Source of the DNA: Rhodoferax sp. | GTDB lineage: Bacteria; Pseudomonadota; Gammaproteobacteria; Burkholderiales; Burkholderiaceae_C | Assembly: GCF_028714215.1 (NCBI RefSeq) | Contig: NZ_JAQTMS010000009.1 | Span: 1 to 64,000, forward strand | Direction of reading: 5' to 3' | Length of the DNA: 64,000 nt | Program-made: the position numbers and the translations under genes | Shown: positions 17,577 to 25,531 of the stretch, one piece after another | Numbering within the stretch: the first letter of the stretch is position 1 | How the letters are laid out: each line of letters opens with the position of its first letter | The notes under the pieces: model-generated | The model's input: the letters and a program-made list of their open reading frames with translations, nothing else | Databases searched by the model: none | What the model was told of the DNA's origin: nothing

Positions 17577-17939
17577 TCACTGCCCGGCGTGCGCCAAAGC
17601 GGCCTTGAGTCGGTCACGGACCAAGTCCATATCCGGCTTGGGGGTCGCAATGCCGGAGGTGGATTTCTTCTGAAAGCAGTGCAGCACATACACAACTCCG
17701 GCAATCTTCACGGTGTACACCGCCCGGTAGGTGCTGCCCGCCTCGCTTTCCACCACCTCCAGCACACCCGCCGAGCCAAAGCCCTTCAATGGCTTGGCCT
17801 GAACATGCTTGCCACCGGTCTGCGCCAGGTAAAGGGCATAACCGAAGGTATCTTGCACTTCGTCGGGCATGGCCTGAAGGTCTTTCCTGGAAGAGCCCAT
17901 CCATAGCAACGGTTTGGGCGTGTCGTGGACCAGGGACAT
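17577..17939 (-). CDS. RelE/HigB-type toxin
   Basis: 120 residues. PLLWMGSSRKDLQAMPDEVQDTFGYAL, KPLKGFGSAGVLEVVESEAGSTYRAVYTV and VYVLHCFQKKSTSGIATPKPDMDLVRDRL match phage Gp49/HigB-type toxins that cut mRNA on the ribosome. The gene order is toxin first, then XRE antitoxin, as in higBA loci. A TATAAT box ends only five bases before the ATG, so the message may be nearly leaderless. Confidence 0.87.
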   Translation of the reverse strand: MSLVHDTPKPLLWMGSSRKDLQAMPDEVQDTFGYALYLAQTGGKHVQAKPLKGFGSAGVLEVVESEAGSTYRAVYTVKIAGVVYVLHCFQKKSTSGIATPKPDMDLVRDRLKAALAHAGQ

Positions 17940-17944
17940 GAGGA

Positions 17945-17950
17945 ATTATA
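17945..17950 (-). promoter_or_regulatory. -10 box for the RelE/HigA-like locus
   Basis: On the minus strand the sequence before the toxin start reads TATAAT, then TCCTC, then ATG. With a normal distance from the -10 box, transcription would start at or next to the ATG. No good -35 box is visible at 16-18 bases; a weak TTGGCA lies too far upstream. Confidence 0.45.
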
Positions 17951-18066
17951 CCTATGTGGGTCTAAATATGTGCCAAACCGAAGTGACGTAGTCCGATGGA
18001 CACCGCGTGCACCCAGTGCCGGTCATAGTCGGGTAACTGAAGGTTTCCATTATTGAGAGGTTAGTA

Positions 18067-18098
18067 TTGCATTTTAACCATGCATTGCTAAAATGCAA
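18067..18098. promoter_or_regulatory. Operator-like perfect inverted repeat
   Basis: TTGCATTTTA at 18067-18076 and TAAAATGCAA at 18089-18098 are exact inverse copies with a 12-base spacer. The site lies just ahead of the toxin remnant and the TumA-like antitoxin gene, the position expected for autoregulation by the antitoxin. Confidence 0.55.
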
Positions 18099-18107
18099 TA
18101 TAAATGA

Positions 18108-18200
18108 ATGCCAAGCCGATTGCCAGCGCCCAAGAAGTGCGAGACGATGAACTGGCAACTTCTGGACGACTTCCAGCATGACGTCGAAACCTGGAGGTGA
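18108..18200 (+). pseudogene. Remnant of a TumE/DUF6516-type toxin gene
   Basis: A 30-codon frame ends LLDDFQHDVETWR and its stop overlaps the ribosome site (GGAGG) of the following antitoxin gene. The pattern DFxxDVxxWR resembles what I remember of TumE-type toxin C-termini, and such toxins are normally encoded directly before HVO_A0114-like antitoxins. A full toxin of about 100 residues cannot be fitted between the operator and this end, so most of the gene appears deleted. The family assignment is from memory and uncertain. Confidence 0.4.
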
Positions 18201-18203
18201 AGC

Positions 18204-18566
18204 ATGAAAGCCATCATTGAGATCGCCCCGCGTGGCTCGGTATTCAAGGCCGCGCGCAAACAAGTCAAGGCCGCCGAGGCCAGTGCACCGTTCGGCGCCG
18301 ACCACCACCTGAGTTTCGAGTCAGCCCGCACCCTGTTCTCGGAACTCACGCCGGCCCGCATCGACCTGCTGGAGGCGCTGCGCCAGTGCGGCCCCTGCTC
18401 GGTCTATGCACTGGCCAAAACCGTGGCGCGCAACTACTCCAACGTGCACACCGACGTGGGCAAACTGGAAGAGCATGGCCTGGTCCGGCGTACACCGGAA
18501 GATGCCGTGTTTGTGCCGTTTGAGTCGGTGGAGATTCACCTGGATTTGTTCAAAAAAGCAGTTTGA
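18204..18566 (+). CDS. TumA-like (HVO_A0114 family) winged-helix antitoxin/regulator
   Basis: 120 residues starting MKAIIEIAPRGSVF, preceded by GGAGGTGAAGC. Residues about 45-105 form a winged helix-turn-helix: LTPARIDLLEALRQCGPCSVYALAKTVARNYSNVHTDVGKLEEHGLV. This family is the DNA-binding antitoxin of TumE/TumA-type pairs. The toxin partner looks deleted, leaving an orphan antitoxin that may still bind the inverted repeat upstream. Confidence 0.75.
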   Translation: MKAIIEIAPRGSVFKAARKQVKAAEASAPFGADHHLSFESARTLFSELTPARIDLLEALRQCGPCSVYALAKTVARNYSNVHTDVGKLEEHGLVRRTPEDAVFVPFESVEIHLDLFKKAV

Positions 18567-18588
18567 GAGTGGCACATGCCATCGACAC

Positions 18589-18604
18589 GTATAAAGGTTT
18601 ATAC
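18589..18604. promoter_or_regulatory. Operator-like inverted repeat before the MazEF-like pair
   Basis: GTATAAA and TTTATAC are exact inverse copies separated by two bases, 27 bases upstream of the antitoxin start. The right arm runs into TATACT, a possible -10 box, so a bound repressor would block the promoter. Confidence 0.5.
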
Positions 18605-18631
18605 TTGTATTAACAAAGCAAGGGATCGGTC

Positions 18632-18895
18632 ATGATTGCAACCGTAACGACAGAGCAAACAATCCAGGCCTGGGGCAATGGCCTTGGGGTGCGTATTACT
18701 GCGCCAGTCGCCAAAGCGGCACGCTTTGCGCGCGGCCTGCCTATCAAGGTGGAGGTGGTTGAAGGCGGCGTTTTTCTTCGGGCCGTGGGCAAGCCCCAGT
18801 TAACGCTGGCACAGAAGCTCAAAGCTTTTGACCCGGCGATCCATGGCGGCGAAGTGATGGCAACGGGTCGCATCGGCGCCGAGGTGTTCGAATGA
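18632..18895 (+). CDS. AbrB/MazE-type antitoxin
   Basis: 87 residues. QAWGNGLGVRITAPVAKAARFARGLPIKVEVVEGGVFLRAV is the swapped-hairpin AbrB/MazE DNA-binding domain, followed by an acidic-to-neutral tail (AFDPAIHGGEVMATGRIGAEVFE) that should wrap the toxin. It overlaps the toxin gene by four bases (ATGA), so the two are translationally coupled. It is expected to bind the inverted repeat at 18589. Confidence 0.88.
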   Translation: MIATVTTEQTIQAWGNGLGVRITAPVAKAARFARGLPIKVEVVEGGVFLRAVGKPQLTLAQKLKAFDPAIHGGEVMATGRIGAEVFE

Positions 18896-19260
18896 AAACG
18901 CCAGGAAAATTGTGGGTGCCGGATCGGCGCGACATGATCTGGATTGATTTCAGTCCCCAGGTCGGCGGCGAAATGAAAGACGAGCACCCCATGATGGTGC
19001 TGTCGCCGAAAGCTTTTAACGAGCGGACAAACCTTGTCATTGGGCTGCCGATGACGCACGCTCAATCAAACGACAGCAACCCCTTTGCGGTCAAGTTCGT
19101 GACGCCCAAAGGCGAGGTTTGCTACGTGCTGGCACATCAACCCAAATCATTTGCCTGGCGCGCCCGAGGTGCCCGCCCGCATCCCTGGAAACAAGTGCCG
19201 CCCACAGTATTCGAGTCGGCGTGTGAAGAACTGAACGGGATCATTTCCATCGGTGTTTGA
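18892..19260 (+). CDS. MazF/PemK-type endoribonuclease toxin
   Basis: 122 residues. WVPDRRDMIWIDFSPQVGGEMKDEHPMMVLSPKAFNERTNLVIGLPMT has the MazF core with the conserved beta-strand and basic loop, and the C-terminus (VFESACEELNGIISIG) is typical. MazF toxins cut mRNA at short motifs. It is paired with the preceding AbrB-type antitoxin. The 210 bases after it (to 19470) hold no gene or clear element. Confidence 0.88.
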   Translation: MKTPGKLWVPDRRDMIWIDFSPQVGGEMKDEHPMMVLSPKAFNERTNLVIGLPMTHAQSNDSNPFAVKFVTPKGEVCYVLAHQPKSFAWRARGARPHPWKQVPPTVFESACEELNGIISIGV

Positions 19261-19470
19261 AACATCAGGCACCGCCCAAGTCGGGAAGTCACGCAACCTT
19301 CCTCCGACCAACCCACGCGCGCTTGAAAACCGGGAACAAGGTCGCGCCAAACCCAACAGCCAAAGGCGCTGCTGGTCCCGCTGGTGGCGAGGTTTCCGGA
19401 CACGGTGCAAAGGCTTGAGGCGGTTTGAACCAGTGCGCCGACGTGGCCCAAGATTAGTCACAGCATCGAC

Positions 19471-19863
19471 TCAGCCCATCTTGAATATGAAATGGCTCGG
19501 CTTTTCAGTACGCCCGACATGACTTGCCACAGCAAGACGACCGCAATATGTGAAGTCCGTGTGATGCCGCTCACGATGAAATAGATGAATTTCATCTCCG
19601 GTCGATGCGGCATTGAGCATTCGATCTTCGCCAAAATGATCGGTCGGACCTTCCCATTCGAGTTTGCCACCAGTGAGGCGATCGGCGTATTGCTCAGCGG
19701 AAGATTGTTTTTCTTCTGTAACGAAGAGAACTATTTTGTTGTCGTCTCGTGGGGTGACTACACCGCGAGCAATGGCGTGAAAACTGGTGTAGCCCCATAG
19801 CTCAGCTAATGCTTGGCGCGAATAGGTGGCACCTTTTGTGATCTTGGCGAATGAGACGGGCAT
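19471..19863 (-). CDS. DUF3427-like domain protein
   Basis: 130 residues. TKGATYSRQALAELWGYTSFHAIARGVVTPRDDNKIVLFVTEEKQ and GDEIHLFHRERHHTDFTYCGRL match the DUF3427 domain, usually found at the C-terminus of DEAD/DEAH helicase-nuclease proteins but also stand-alone. The core resembles PUA/EVE-type readers of modified bases. A role in restriction or phage defence is plausible but not shown. It stands alone next to three toxin-antitoxin loci, which suggests an accessory patch. Confidence 0.6.
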   Translation of the reverse strand: MPVSFAKITKGATYSRQALAELWGYTSFHAIARGVVTPRDDNKIVLFVTEEKQSSAEQYADRLTGGKLEWEGPTDHFGEDRMLNAASTGDEIHLFHRERHHTDFTYCGRLAVASHVGRTEKPSHFIFKMG

Positions 19864-19978
19864 GATGATCCTTTAGTTCAACTCAATATATGGAGGCACG
19901 GGCGAGTCTCCCTAGCGTTTCGATTGTCGCCCTAACAACCAGCAACACCGCATACATGATCCCAGAACGCCACCCGCA

Positions 19979-20051
19979 GAGATTGGGGTATGGTCCCCCG
20001 CCGATTTGTGCGCATTTGGCAGTATGAGGCGGGGGGCCATGCCCCAATCTC
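19979..20051 (+). repeat. Long hairpin, 24-base stem
   Basis: GAGATTGGGGTATGGTCCCCCGCC (19979-20002) can pair over its full length with 20028-20051. The two non-Watson-Crick positions become G-U pairs only if the plus strand is transcribed, which argues for an RNA made in that orientation. The loop is 25 bases. There is no T-run, so it is not a simple terminator. It occupies the gap between the DUF3427 gene and the end of the ABC exporter gene. Confidence 0.6.
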
Positions 20052-20106
20052 CGCCACCACGATCATTCGCCGCCACGCACTTTACCGCTAAAGGCAAGCG
20101 GTCGAA

Positions 20107-22002
20107 TCACTCCGCACTCTGCTGCAGCGCCCACATCTCCGCATACCTGCCACCCGCCGCCAGCAGTTCCGCGTGCGAGCCGCGCTCGATGATGCGCCCG
20201 GCCTCCATCACCAGGATTTCATGCGCGTCGACCACTGTCGAGAGGCGGTGCGCGATCACCAGGGTGGTCTTGTTTTGCGCCACGCTTTGCAGCTCGGCCT
20301 GGATGGCGCGCTCGTTGGCGCTGTCGAGCGCCGAGGTGGCTTCGTCGAAGATCAATATCGACGGGTTCTTCAGCAGGGTGCGGGCGATCGCCACGCGCTG
20401 CTTTTCGCCACCCGAAAGTTTCAGCCCACGCTCCCCCACCATGGTGTCGTAGCCTTTCGGTGTGGCGCTGATGAAGCTGTGGATGTGGGCGGCGCGCGCC
20501 GCCTCCTCCACCTGCTCGCGGGTGGCGCCGGGCTGGCCGTAGGCGATGTTGTATTCCACCGTGTCGTTGAACAGCACGGTATCTTGCGGCACGATGCCGA
20601 TGGCCTGGCGCACGCTGGCTTGCGTGACCTGCTTGATGTCCTGCCCGGCGATCAGGATCTGGCCGCCCTGCACGTCGTAAAAGCGGAACAGCAGCCGCGC
20701 CAGCGTCGACTTGCCGGAACCCGACGGGCCGACGACGGCCACCGTCTTGCCGGCCGGTATCTCGAAGCTGACGTCGCGCAGAATGGGCCGCGCCGGGTCA
20801 TAGGCAAAGTTGACGTTTTTGAAACTCACACTGGCGCCACCCTGGCCCATGGGGGTGGATTGCGGATCAAGTCCGCAATGACACACTTCAAGTCCGCAAT
20901 GACAAACTTGATCAAGCGCCAACGGCAGCGCGCCCGGCACATCGGCGATCTCGCGCTCGCGCTCCATCAGGGTGAACATCTTGTCCAGGTCGGTCAGGCT
21001 CTGCTTGATCTCGCGGTACAGCACGCCCAGAAAGCCCAGCGGTATGTAGAGCTGGATCATGAAGGCGTTGACCATCACCAGGTCGCCCAGCGTCATGTGG
21101 CCGTCCACCACGCCTTGCGTGGCGCGCCACAGCATGGCCACCAGGCCGCTGGCGATGATCAGTTGCTGGCCGGTGTTGAGCAGGCTCAAGGTGCTCTGGC
21201 TCTTGACGGCGGCACGCCGGTAGCGCTCCAGGTTCTCGTCGTAGCGGCGCGCTTCGAACTCTTCGTTGTTGAAGTACTTGACGGTCTCGTAATTGAGCAG
21301 CGAATCGATGGCCCGGCTGTGCGCCTTGGAGTCCAGCTCGTTCATCTCCTTGCGGAACTTGGTGCGCCACTCGGTCACGGTCACCGTGAAGGCAATGTAG
21401 AAGACCAGCGCGACCAGGGTGATGCCGGCAAACCAGACGTCGAACTTGACGGCCAGGTAAGTCAGCACCATGGCCACTTCGATCAGCGTCGGAAAGATGC
21501 TGTACAGCGAATACGAGATCAGCGAATTGACGGCCCGCGTGCCGCGCTCTATGTCGCGCGTCAGGCCGCCGGTCTGGCGCTCCAGGTGGAAGCGCAGGCT
21601 CAGGGCATGCAGGTGGCGGAACACCTGCAGCGAGATGGTGCGCGACGCACCTTCCGTGGCCTTGGCAAAAATCAGTTCGCGCAACTCGGCAAACAAGGTG
21701 GTGGAGAGGCGCAGCAAGCCATAGCCGAACAGCAAGGCCACCGGCACCACCAGCAGGGCACGGGCATCGATGCCGCCCTTGGGGTTCATGGTGTCGACCA
21801 GTTGCTTGAGCAGCAGGGGCACGCCGACATTGGCCAGCTTGGCGCCCACCATGAAGGCCAGCGCCGCCATGACGCGCCACTTGTACTGCCATAGGTAGGG
21901 AAACAGGCGGCGCAGCGTGGCCCAGTCGGAGCGGGTGGCAGCGGGGGCGGACGCAGTGGCGGCGCCGTCACGGGAGCGGTTGTGTTCGCCAGAGCGGCGC
22001 AT
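20107..22002 (-). CDS. ABC exporter, Atm1/MsbA-type half transporter
   Basis: ATG 22002 (MRRSGEHNRS) is taken; TTG 22011 would add three residues. The transmembrane domain (residues about 30-320; WQYKWRVMAALAFMVGAKL, RFHLERQTGGLTRDIERGTRAVN) is Atm1-like. The nucleotide domain has Walker A GPSGSGKSTLA, signature LSGGEKQR, Walker B ILIFDEATSALD and IAHRLST. The inner-membrane protein probably exports a glutathione-linked or lipid-like substrate; the Atm1 motif RxxRG(T)RAV favours the first. The linker between the two domains holds an in-frame repeat insertion (VCHCGLEVCHCGLDPQS), unusual for the family. Confidence 0.88.
   Translation of the reverse strand: MRRSGEHNRSRDGAATASAPAATRSDWATLRRLFPYLWQYKWRVMAALAFMVGAKLANVGVPLLLKQLVDTMNPKGGIDARALLVVPVALLFGYGLLRLSTTLFAELRELIFAKATEGASRTISLQVFRHLHALSLRFHLERQTGGLTRDIERGTRAVNSLISYSLYSIFPTLIEVAMVLTYLAVKFDVWFAGITLVALVFYIAFTVTVTEWRTKFRKEMNELDSKAHSRAIDSLLNYETVKYFNNEEFEARRYDENLERYRRAAVKSQSTLSLLNTGQQLIIASGLVAMLWRATQGVVDGHMTLGDLVMVNAFMIQLYIPLGFLGVLYREIKQSLTDLDKMFTLMEREREIADVPGALPLALDQVCHCGLEVCHCGLDPQSTPMGQGGASVSFKNVNFAYDPARPILRDVSFEIPAGKTVAVVGPSGSGKSTLARLLFRFYDVQGGQILIAGQDIKQVTQASVRQAIGIVPQDTVLFNDTVEYNIAYGQPGATREQVEEAARAAHIHSFISATPKGYDTMVGERGLKLSGGEKQRVAIARTLLKNPSILIFDEATSALDSANERAIQAELQSVAQNKTTLVIAHRLSTVVDAHEILVMEAGRIIERGSHAELLAAGGRYAEMWALQQSAE
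20848..20925 (-). repeat. In-frame GTCATTGCGGACTTGA repeat inside the ABC exporter gene
   Basis: Two tandem copies of GTCATTGCGGACTTGA followed by TCCGCAATCCA interrupt the coding sequence without breaking the frame. They encode VCHCGLEVCHCGLDPQSTP between the transmembrane and nucleotide domains. The same element type, GTCATTGCGGGCCTGACCCGCAATCCATGG, lies in the intergenic region at 38990-39046. It resembles protein-coding palindromic elements described in Rickettsia and other proteobacteria. Confidence 0.7.
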
Positions 22003-22054
22003 GGGGGACAATCCTACAAAATAGTTGCTATCTAGCTAACCTAGGATTGTGCCC

Positions 22055-22474
22055 ATGTCTACAAACACAAGTCCGCCGGGCGTCAAGTTGCCCACCGATG
22101 AGGAACTGGTGCTCAAGGTGATTCCGATGCCCGCCGACTCCAACGCCAATGGCGACATCTTCGGCGGCTGGGTCATGGCGCAGGTCGATCTGGCCGGCTC
22201 GGTGATCCCGGCGCGCTACACCCAGGGCCGCATGGCGACGGTGGCGGTCAATGAATTCATCTTCAAGCAGCCGGTGCGGGTCGGCGACATCCTGACTTTT
22301 TTCTCCAAGCTGGTGCGCATCGGGCGCACCTCGATCACGGTCAAGGTCGAGGTCTACGCCGAGCGTTTCTCGGCGCAAGGGCAGTACGTCAAGGTGACCG
22401 AGGCCTCACTGACCTACGTCGCCATCGACGATCAAGGCCGCCCGCGCCCCATACCGGCCCAGACACCGCGATAA
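22055..22474 (+). CDS. yciA: Acyl-CoA thioesterase, YciA type
   Basis: ATG 22055 (MSTNTSP); a GTG two codons earlier is possible. VIPMPADSNANGDIFGGWVMAQVDLAGSV with the catalytic Asn-Gly-Asp segment, then MATVAVNEFIFKQPVRVGDILTFFSKLVRIGRTSITVKVEVY, is the hotdog fold of YciA/ACOT enzymes. 139 residues. It hydrolyses a broad range of acyl-CoAs in the cytoplasm. It is divergent from the ABC exporter, with the promoter region in the short gap. Confidence 0.88.
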   Translation: MSTNTSPPGVKLPTDEELVLKVIPMPADSNANGDIFGGWVMAQVDLAGSVIPARYTQGRMATVAVNEFIFKQPVRVGDILTFFSKLVRIGRTSITVKVEVYAERFSAQGQYVKVTEASLTYVAIDDQGRPRPIPAQTPR

Positions 22475-22481
22475 TAGCGGC

Positions 22482-23666
22482 GTGCCCAAGCACTTCCCGC
22501 CTCTTCTCCTACCCTTGATTCTGGTTACCCTGACGGGCCACATGGCCTTGTCGGGGGGGCGCCTTTCGGGTTCCCTGTATGCCCTGAGCGTCGGCTCACC
22601 CGAGCTGGTGGTGGGTATTTTCATGGCCATGTTTTCGGTCTTGCCGGCTCTGGCGGCGATGTCGATCGGCCGCTGGGTCGACCGCATGGGCGCGCTGCCG
22701 GTGATACGGCTGGGCGTGCTGGCGGTGCTGATCGGCGCCTTGGTGCCGGTGCTGTGGCTCAGCGTGCCCTCGCTGTTTGTGATGGCGGTGCTGATCGGCT
22801 TCGGCTTCAACGCCATGTCGGTGGCCAGCCAGCATACGGTGGGCGCCATGGCGCAGGGCAAAACGGCGGAGCAGCGTCTGCGCAACTTCGGCTGGTACGC
22901 CTTGGGGCATTCGGCCTCCAGCGCGCTGGGGCCTTTCATCTCGGGCCTGTTGATCGACCATATCGGTTTTCGCACCGCTTTTGCCACCATGGCCGGGTTT
23001 ACCTGCGTCGCCTGCTGGCTGGTGTTCAAGAGACTGCGCAAGCTGCCGGCGGCAGCCAAATCGGAAGCGGCCGGCGACGACCAACCCAAGCCGCAGGCCT
23101 GGCATGACCTGCTGGCGGCGCCCGAGCTGCGGCGCATCTATTACGTCAGCATGGCGCTGGCCTGCACCTGGGACTTGTTCATCGTGATGCTGCCGGTGCT
23201 GGGCACGCGGCTGGGTTTTTCGGCCTCCGTCATCGGCACCGTGTTCTCGCTGTTTGCCGTCGGCACCTTTGTCAGCCGGGCCCTGATGCCCTGGCTCTCG
23301 ACCCGTTTTCGCGAATGGCAAATCATGCGCGCCGCGATGGTCATCATCGCCCTGGTGTTTATTCTGCTGCCGTGGGCCAGTGCCGCCGCTGCCTTCATGC
23401 TGCTGGGCTTTTTGTTCGGCACCTCGGTCGGCTTCAGCCAACCCAATATGCTCTCCTTGCTGCATGCGGCGGCACCCGGTGGACGCGGCGGCGAGGCGCT
23501 GGGTCTGCGCTCCCTGATCGGCAACAGTTCATCGGTGATGGTGCCCATCGCCTTCGGCCTGGCCGTCGGGCCGCTGGGCGTGGCGCCGCTGCTGTGGGCC
23601 GGCGCCACGCTGATCAGCAGCGCCCTGCCGGCCGCGCACCGCGGCGTGCGGCATCATTTGGGTTGA
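22482..23666 (+). CDS. MFS transporter
   Basis: 394 residues from a GTG start seven bases after yciA. Twelve hydrophobic segments can be followed, with the loop motif GRWVDRMGALPVI between helices 2 and 3, typical of the major facilitator superfamily. A central cytoplasmic loop (FKRLRKLPAAAKSEAAGDDQPKPQ) splits two halves. Substrate unknown. Its last 13 bases overlap the convergent Sir2 gene. Confidence 0.85.
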   Translation: MPKHFPPLLLPLILVTLTGHMALSGGRLSGSLYALSVGSPELVVGIFMAMFSVLPALAAMSIGRWVDRMGALPVIRLGVLAVLIGALVPVLWLSVPSLFVMAVLIGFGFNAMSVASQHTVGAMAQGKTAEQRLRNFGWYALGHSASSALGPFISGLLIDHIGFRTAFATMAGFTCVACWLVFKRLRKLPAAAKSEAAGDDQPKPQAWHDLLAAPELRRIYYVSMALACTWDLFIVMLPVLGTRLGFSASVIGTVFSLFAVGTFVSRALMPWLSTRFREWQIMRAAMVIIALVFILLPWASAAAAFMLLGFLFGTSVGFSQPNMLSLLHAAAPGGRGGEALGLRSLIGNSSSVMVPIAFGLAVGPLGVAPLLWAGATLISSALPAAHRGVRHHLG

Positions 23667-24436
23667 CATAAACCGCTCAGCAGGCTGGGCATAACCGCCC
23701 CGGCAGCACTACGCAGGGTCCAGGTGCATTCGTCGTCCAACGCCGTCGCCGTCGGGTTGACCTGCACCACCTTGGCACCGGCTTGTTTTGCAAGCCAGGG
23801 AATGCGTGCCGCCGGGTGCACCAGGCCCGAGGTGCCAATGGCCAACAGCAGGTCGCAGGCTTCGGCGGCGGCAAATGCAGCATCCAGTACCTCCTCGGGC
23901 AGAGCTTCACCAAACCAGACGACGCCGGGGCGGACCGGGCCACCGCAATGCTGGCAACTTGGGGGACTGAGTCGGCGCCCTCCTTCGGGTTCCTCAGGGA
24001 TGCCAGGCGGAAGCAGATGTGCCCGGCCGCAGGCAAAGCAGCGCGGAGCGTGCAGGCTGCCGTGCAAGTGCAGCACCTCGGTACTGCCAGCGCGCTCGTG
24101 CAGGTCGTCCACGTTCTGCGTCACCACGGTGAGCCTGGGAACAAGCTGCGCCAACCCGGCAATGGCAACATGCGCCGGGTTGGGCTGCGCGCGCAACACC
24201 TGCATGCGGCGCCACTCGTACCAGCCCCAGACCAGTTCCTTGTCCCGGCGAAAAGCGTCGGGTGTGGCCAGGTCCTCGGCATCGAAGCGCTGCCACAAAC
24301 CCGTCAGTGCTTCACGAAAAGTCGGAATGCCGCTCTCGGCGGAAACGCCGGCGCCGGTGAAGACCACGACATGATCTGCCTGTTGCAGGGCAGCGATCAA
24401 TTCGGGCGGGATGGCGGTGCTGGCGTCTGGGTTCAT
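23654..24436 (-). CDS. cobB: Sir2-family NAD-dependent protein deacylase
   Basis: 260 residues. NAD-binding GAGVSAESGIPTFR, active-site TQNVDDLHERAG with catalytic HLHGS, a four-Cys zinc site (CFACG ... CQHCGG), then RPGVVWFGE. The segment WYEWRR contains a Y-x-x-R pattern like that which lets class III sirtuins remove succinyl or malonyl groups, so desuccinylase activity is likely. Cytoplasmic regulator of enzyme acylation, which fits the acyl-CoA-rich gene content of this genome. Confidence 0.9.
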   Translation of the reverse strand: MNPDASTAIPPELIAALQQADHVVVFTGAGVSAESGIPTFREALTGLWQRFDAEDLATPDAFRRDKELVWGWYEWRRMQVLRAQPNPAHVAIAGLAQLVPRLTVVTQNVDDLHERAGSTEVLHLHGSLHAPRCFACGRAHLLPPGIPEEPEGGRRLSPPSCQHCGGPVRPGVVWFGEALPEEVLDAAFAAAEACDLLLAIGTSGLVHPAARIPWLAKQAGAKVVQVNPTATALDDECTWTLRSAAGAVMPSLLSGLCQPK

Positions 24437-24774
24437 GATGATTTTCGAAGGCTGGTGAAGCCCTCAGTTTCGCCGCCAGGGCGACGACCTGTGTCGTCCG
24501 GCAATACCGGCAGGAACGACCTTCCGGATGCGTCACATTTCGCCGCAGGGCTCAACAAAATGGAGTCTCCTCATCCATCATTGCGACAAGAAGCCAGGCT
24601 GTAATGCAACCGAACTCCTTGCGGCGCGCCAGCATCCGCTCTGCGACACATCTCATCGCATCATTGATTAATAGTCTCCCAGTTACGAGATTGAAGGGAA
24701 AGCCCCAGCAAATGCAAACCAAGCGGGCAACACCGTCGCTGAGACGCTTTTCCACATTACAAAGGAATTCTGAA
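24437..24774. other. Gene-free stretch at the left edge of the accessory island
   Basis: The reading frame of the next gene is open back to 24604, but the early part has no ribosome site and unusual composition, so I treat it as non-coding. No tRNA, direct repeat or integrase remnant is visible. The segment ATTGATTAATAGTCTCCCAGTTACGAGATTGAAG is AT-rich and could hold the promoter of the FtsZ-like operon. Confidence 0.4.
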
Positions 24775-25530
24775 ATGAACAGACCAATCGAGCCACCTTC
24801 AACCCAGGAATCACCAGATCCGACATTTGTCCGGGACATTCTGCGCAACCGAATGGCAACCGATGATCTTCTTGAAAGATTGAGGAAAGCGTCGAACGAA
24901 CTGGCGGCCGGATTGGACATTCCGTTTCCGGGTTTGCTACCGGCGTGTTCTTCCGCTCGCAATCGGGCAAAGCGGATTGATCGGTTACTCTGGGCTGTGC
25001 GGCAGAAGGCAGCAAGTCTGCGCGAACAACAAATGTCGGAGCTACCCGAACTCACCCAAGTGCGGACCGATATATTGGCGCACTTGGATAGACAGATGCT
25101 TTTGCTGGGCCCTGCTCTTGGAGATTGGTTTGAGGGTCAGGTTCCGCATCGTGGCGCTATTGGTAAATCACGTGGCGACTGGATTGAGATTGACAACTCG
25201 GTCTGGATCAAATTTCAATTTCGGCACGATCTTGATTCCGAACTTTCGCAATCCTGGCCGCTTGAACTTGGATGGCAGTTTGGACGCGTTCTATGCCGAT
25301 GGCGGTGTACCCCCAGCGATGACCACCCACATTTTGAATTTCAATCGTTTGCTGATGAGCTGAAAACAGTTGATCGCCGGGAACGTTCAGATGTGAAAAG
25401 CGAGCTCTTGCTTGCGGTTTTGCCTCGCATTCCAGAGTTGGCCTTTGCCGCGAAGTTTGTAGAGCGCCTTTCTCTTCAAGTTGGCAATAGCCGGTTTACC
25501 GCAGGCATTGCCATGTCGCCCGGACTTTGA
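24775..25530 (+). CDS. Unknown protein, first gene of the FtsZ-like/AAA+ operon
   Basis: ATG 24775 (MNRPIEPPSTQESPD) has AAAGGAATT upstream. 251 residues with no domain I recognise. The first third is helical and charged (RDILRNRMATDDLLERLRKASNELAAGL; RNRAKRIDRLLWAVRQKAASLREQQ). The second half has alternating strands with several Trp (GDWIEIDNSVWIKFQFRHDL, ELGWQFGRVLCRWRC). No signal peptide or membrane segment. The stop codon is one base before the FtsZ-like start, so the two are almost surely co-translated and may act together. Confidence 0.7.
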   Translation: MNRPIEPPSTQESPDPTFVRDILRNRMATDDLLERLRKASNELAAGLDIPFPGLLPACSSARNRAKRIDRLLWAVRQKAASLREQQMSELPELTQVRTDILAHLDRQMLLLGPALGDWFEGQVPHRGAIGKSRGDWIEIDNSVWIKFQFRHDLDSELSQSWPLELGWQFGRVLCRWRCTPSDDHPHFEFQSFADELKTVDRRERSDVKSELLLAVLPRIPELAFAAKFVERLSLQVGNSRFTAGIAMSPGL

Positions 25531-25531
25531 C

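Noticed and set aside
20173-21894. 573-residue plus-strand frame
   Set aside because: Shadow of the ABC exporter gene on the other strand.
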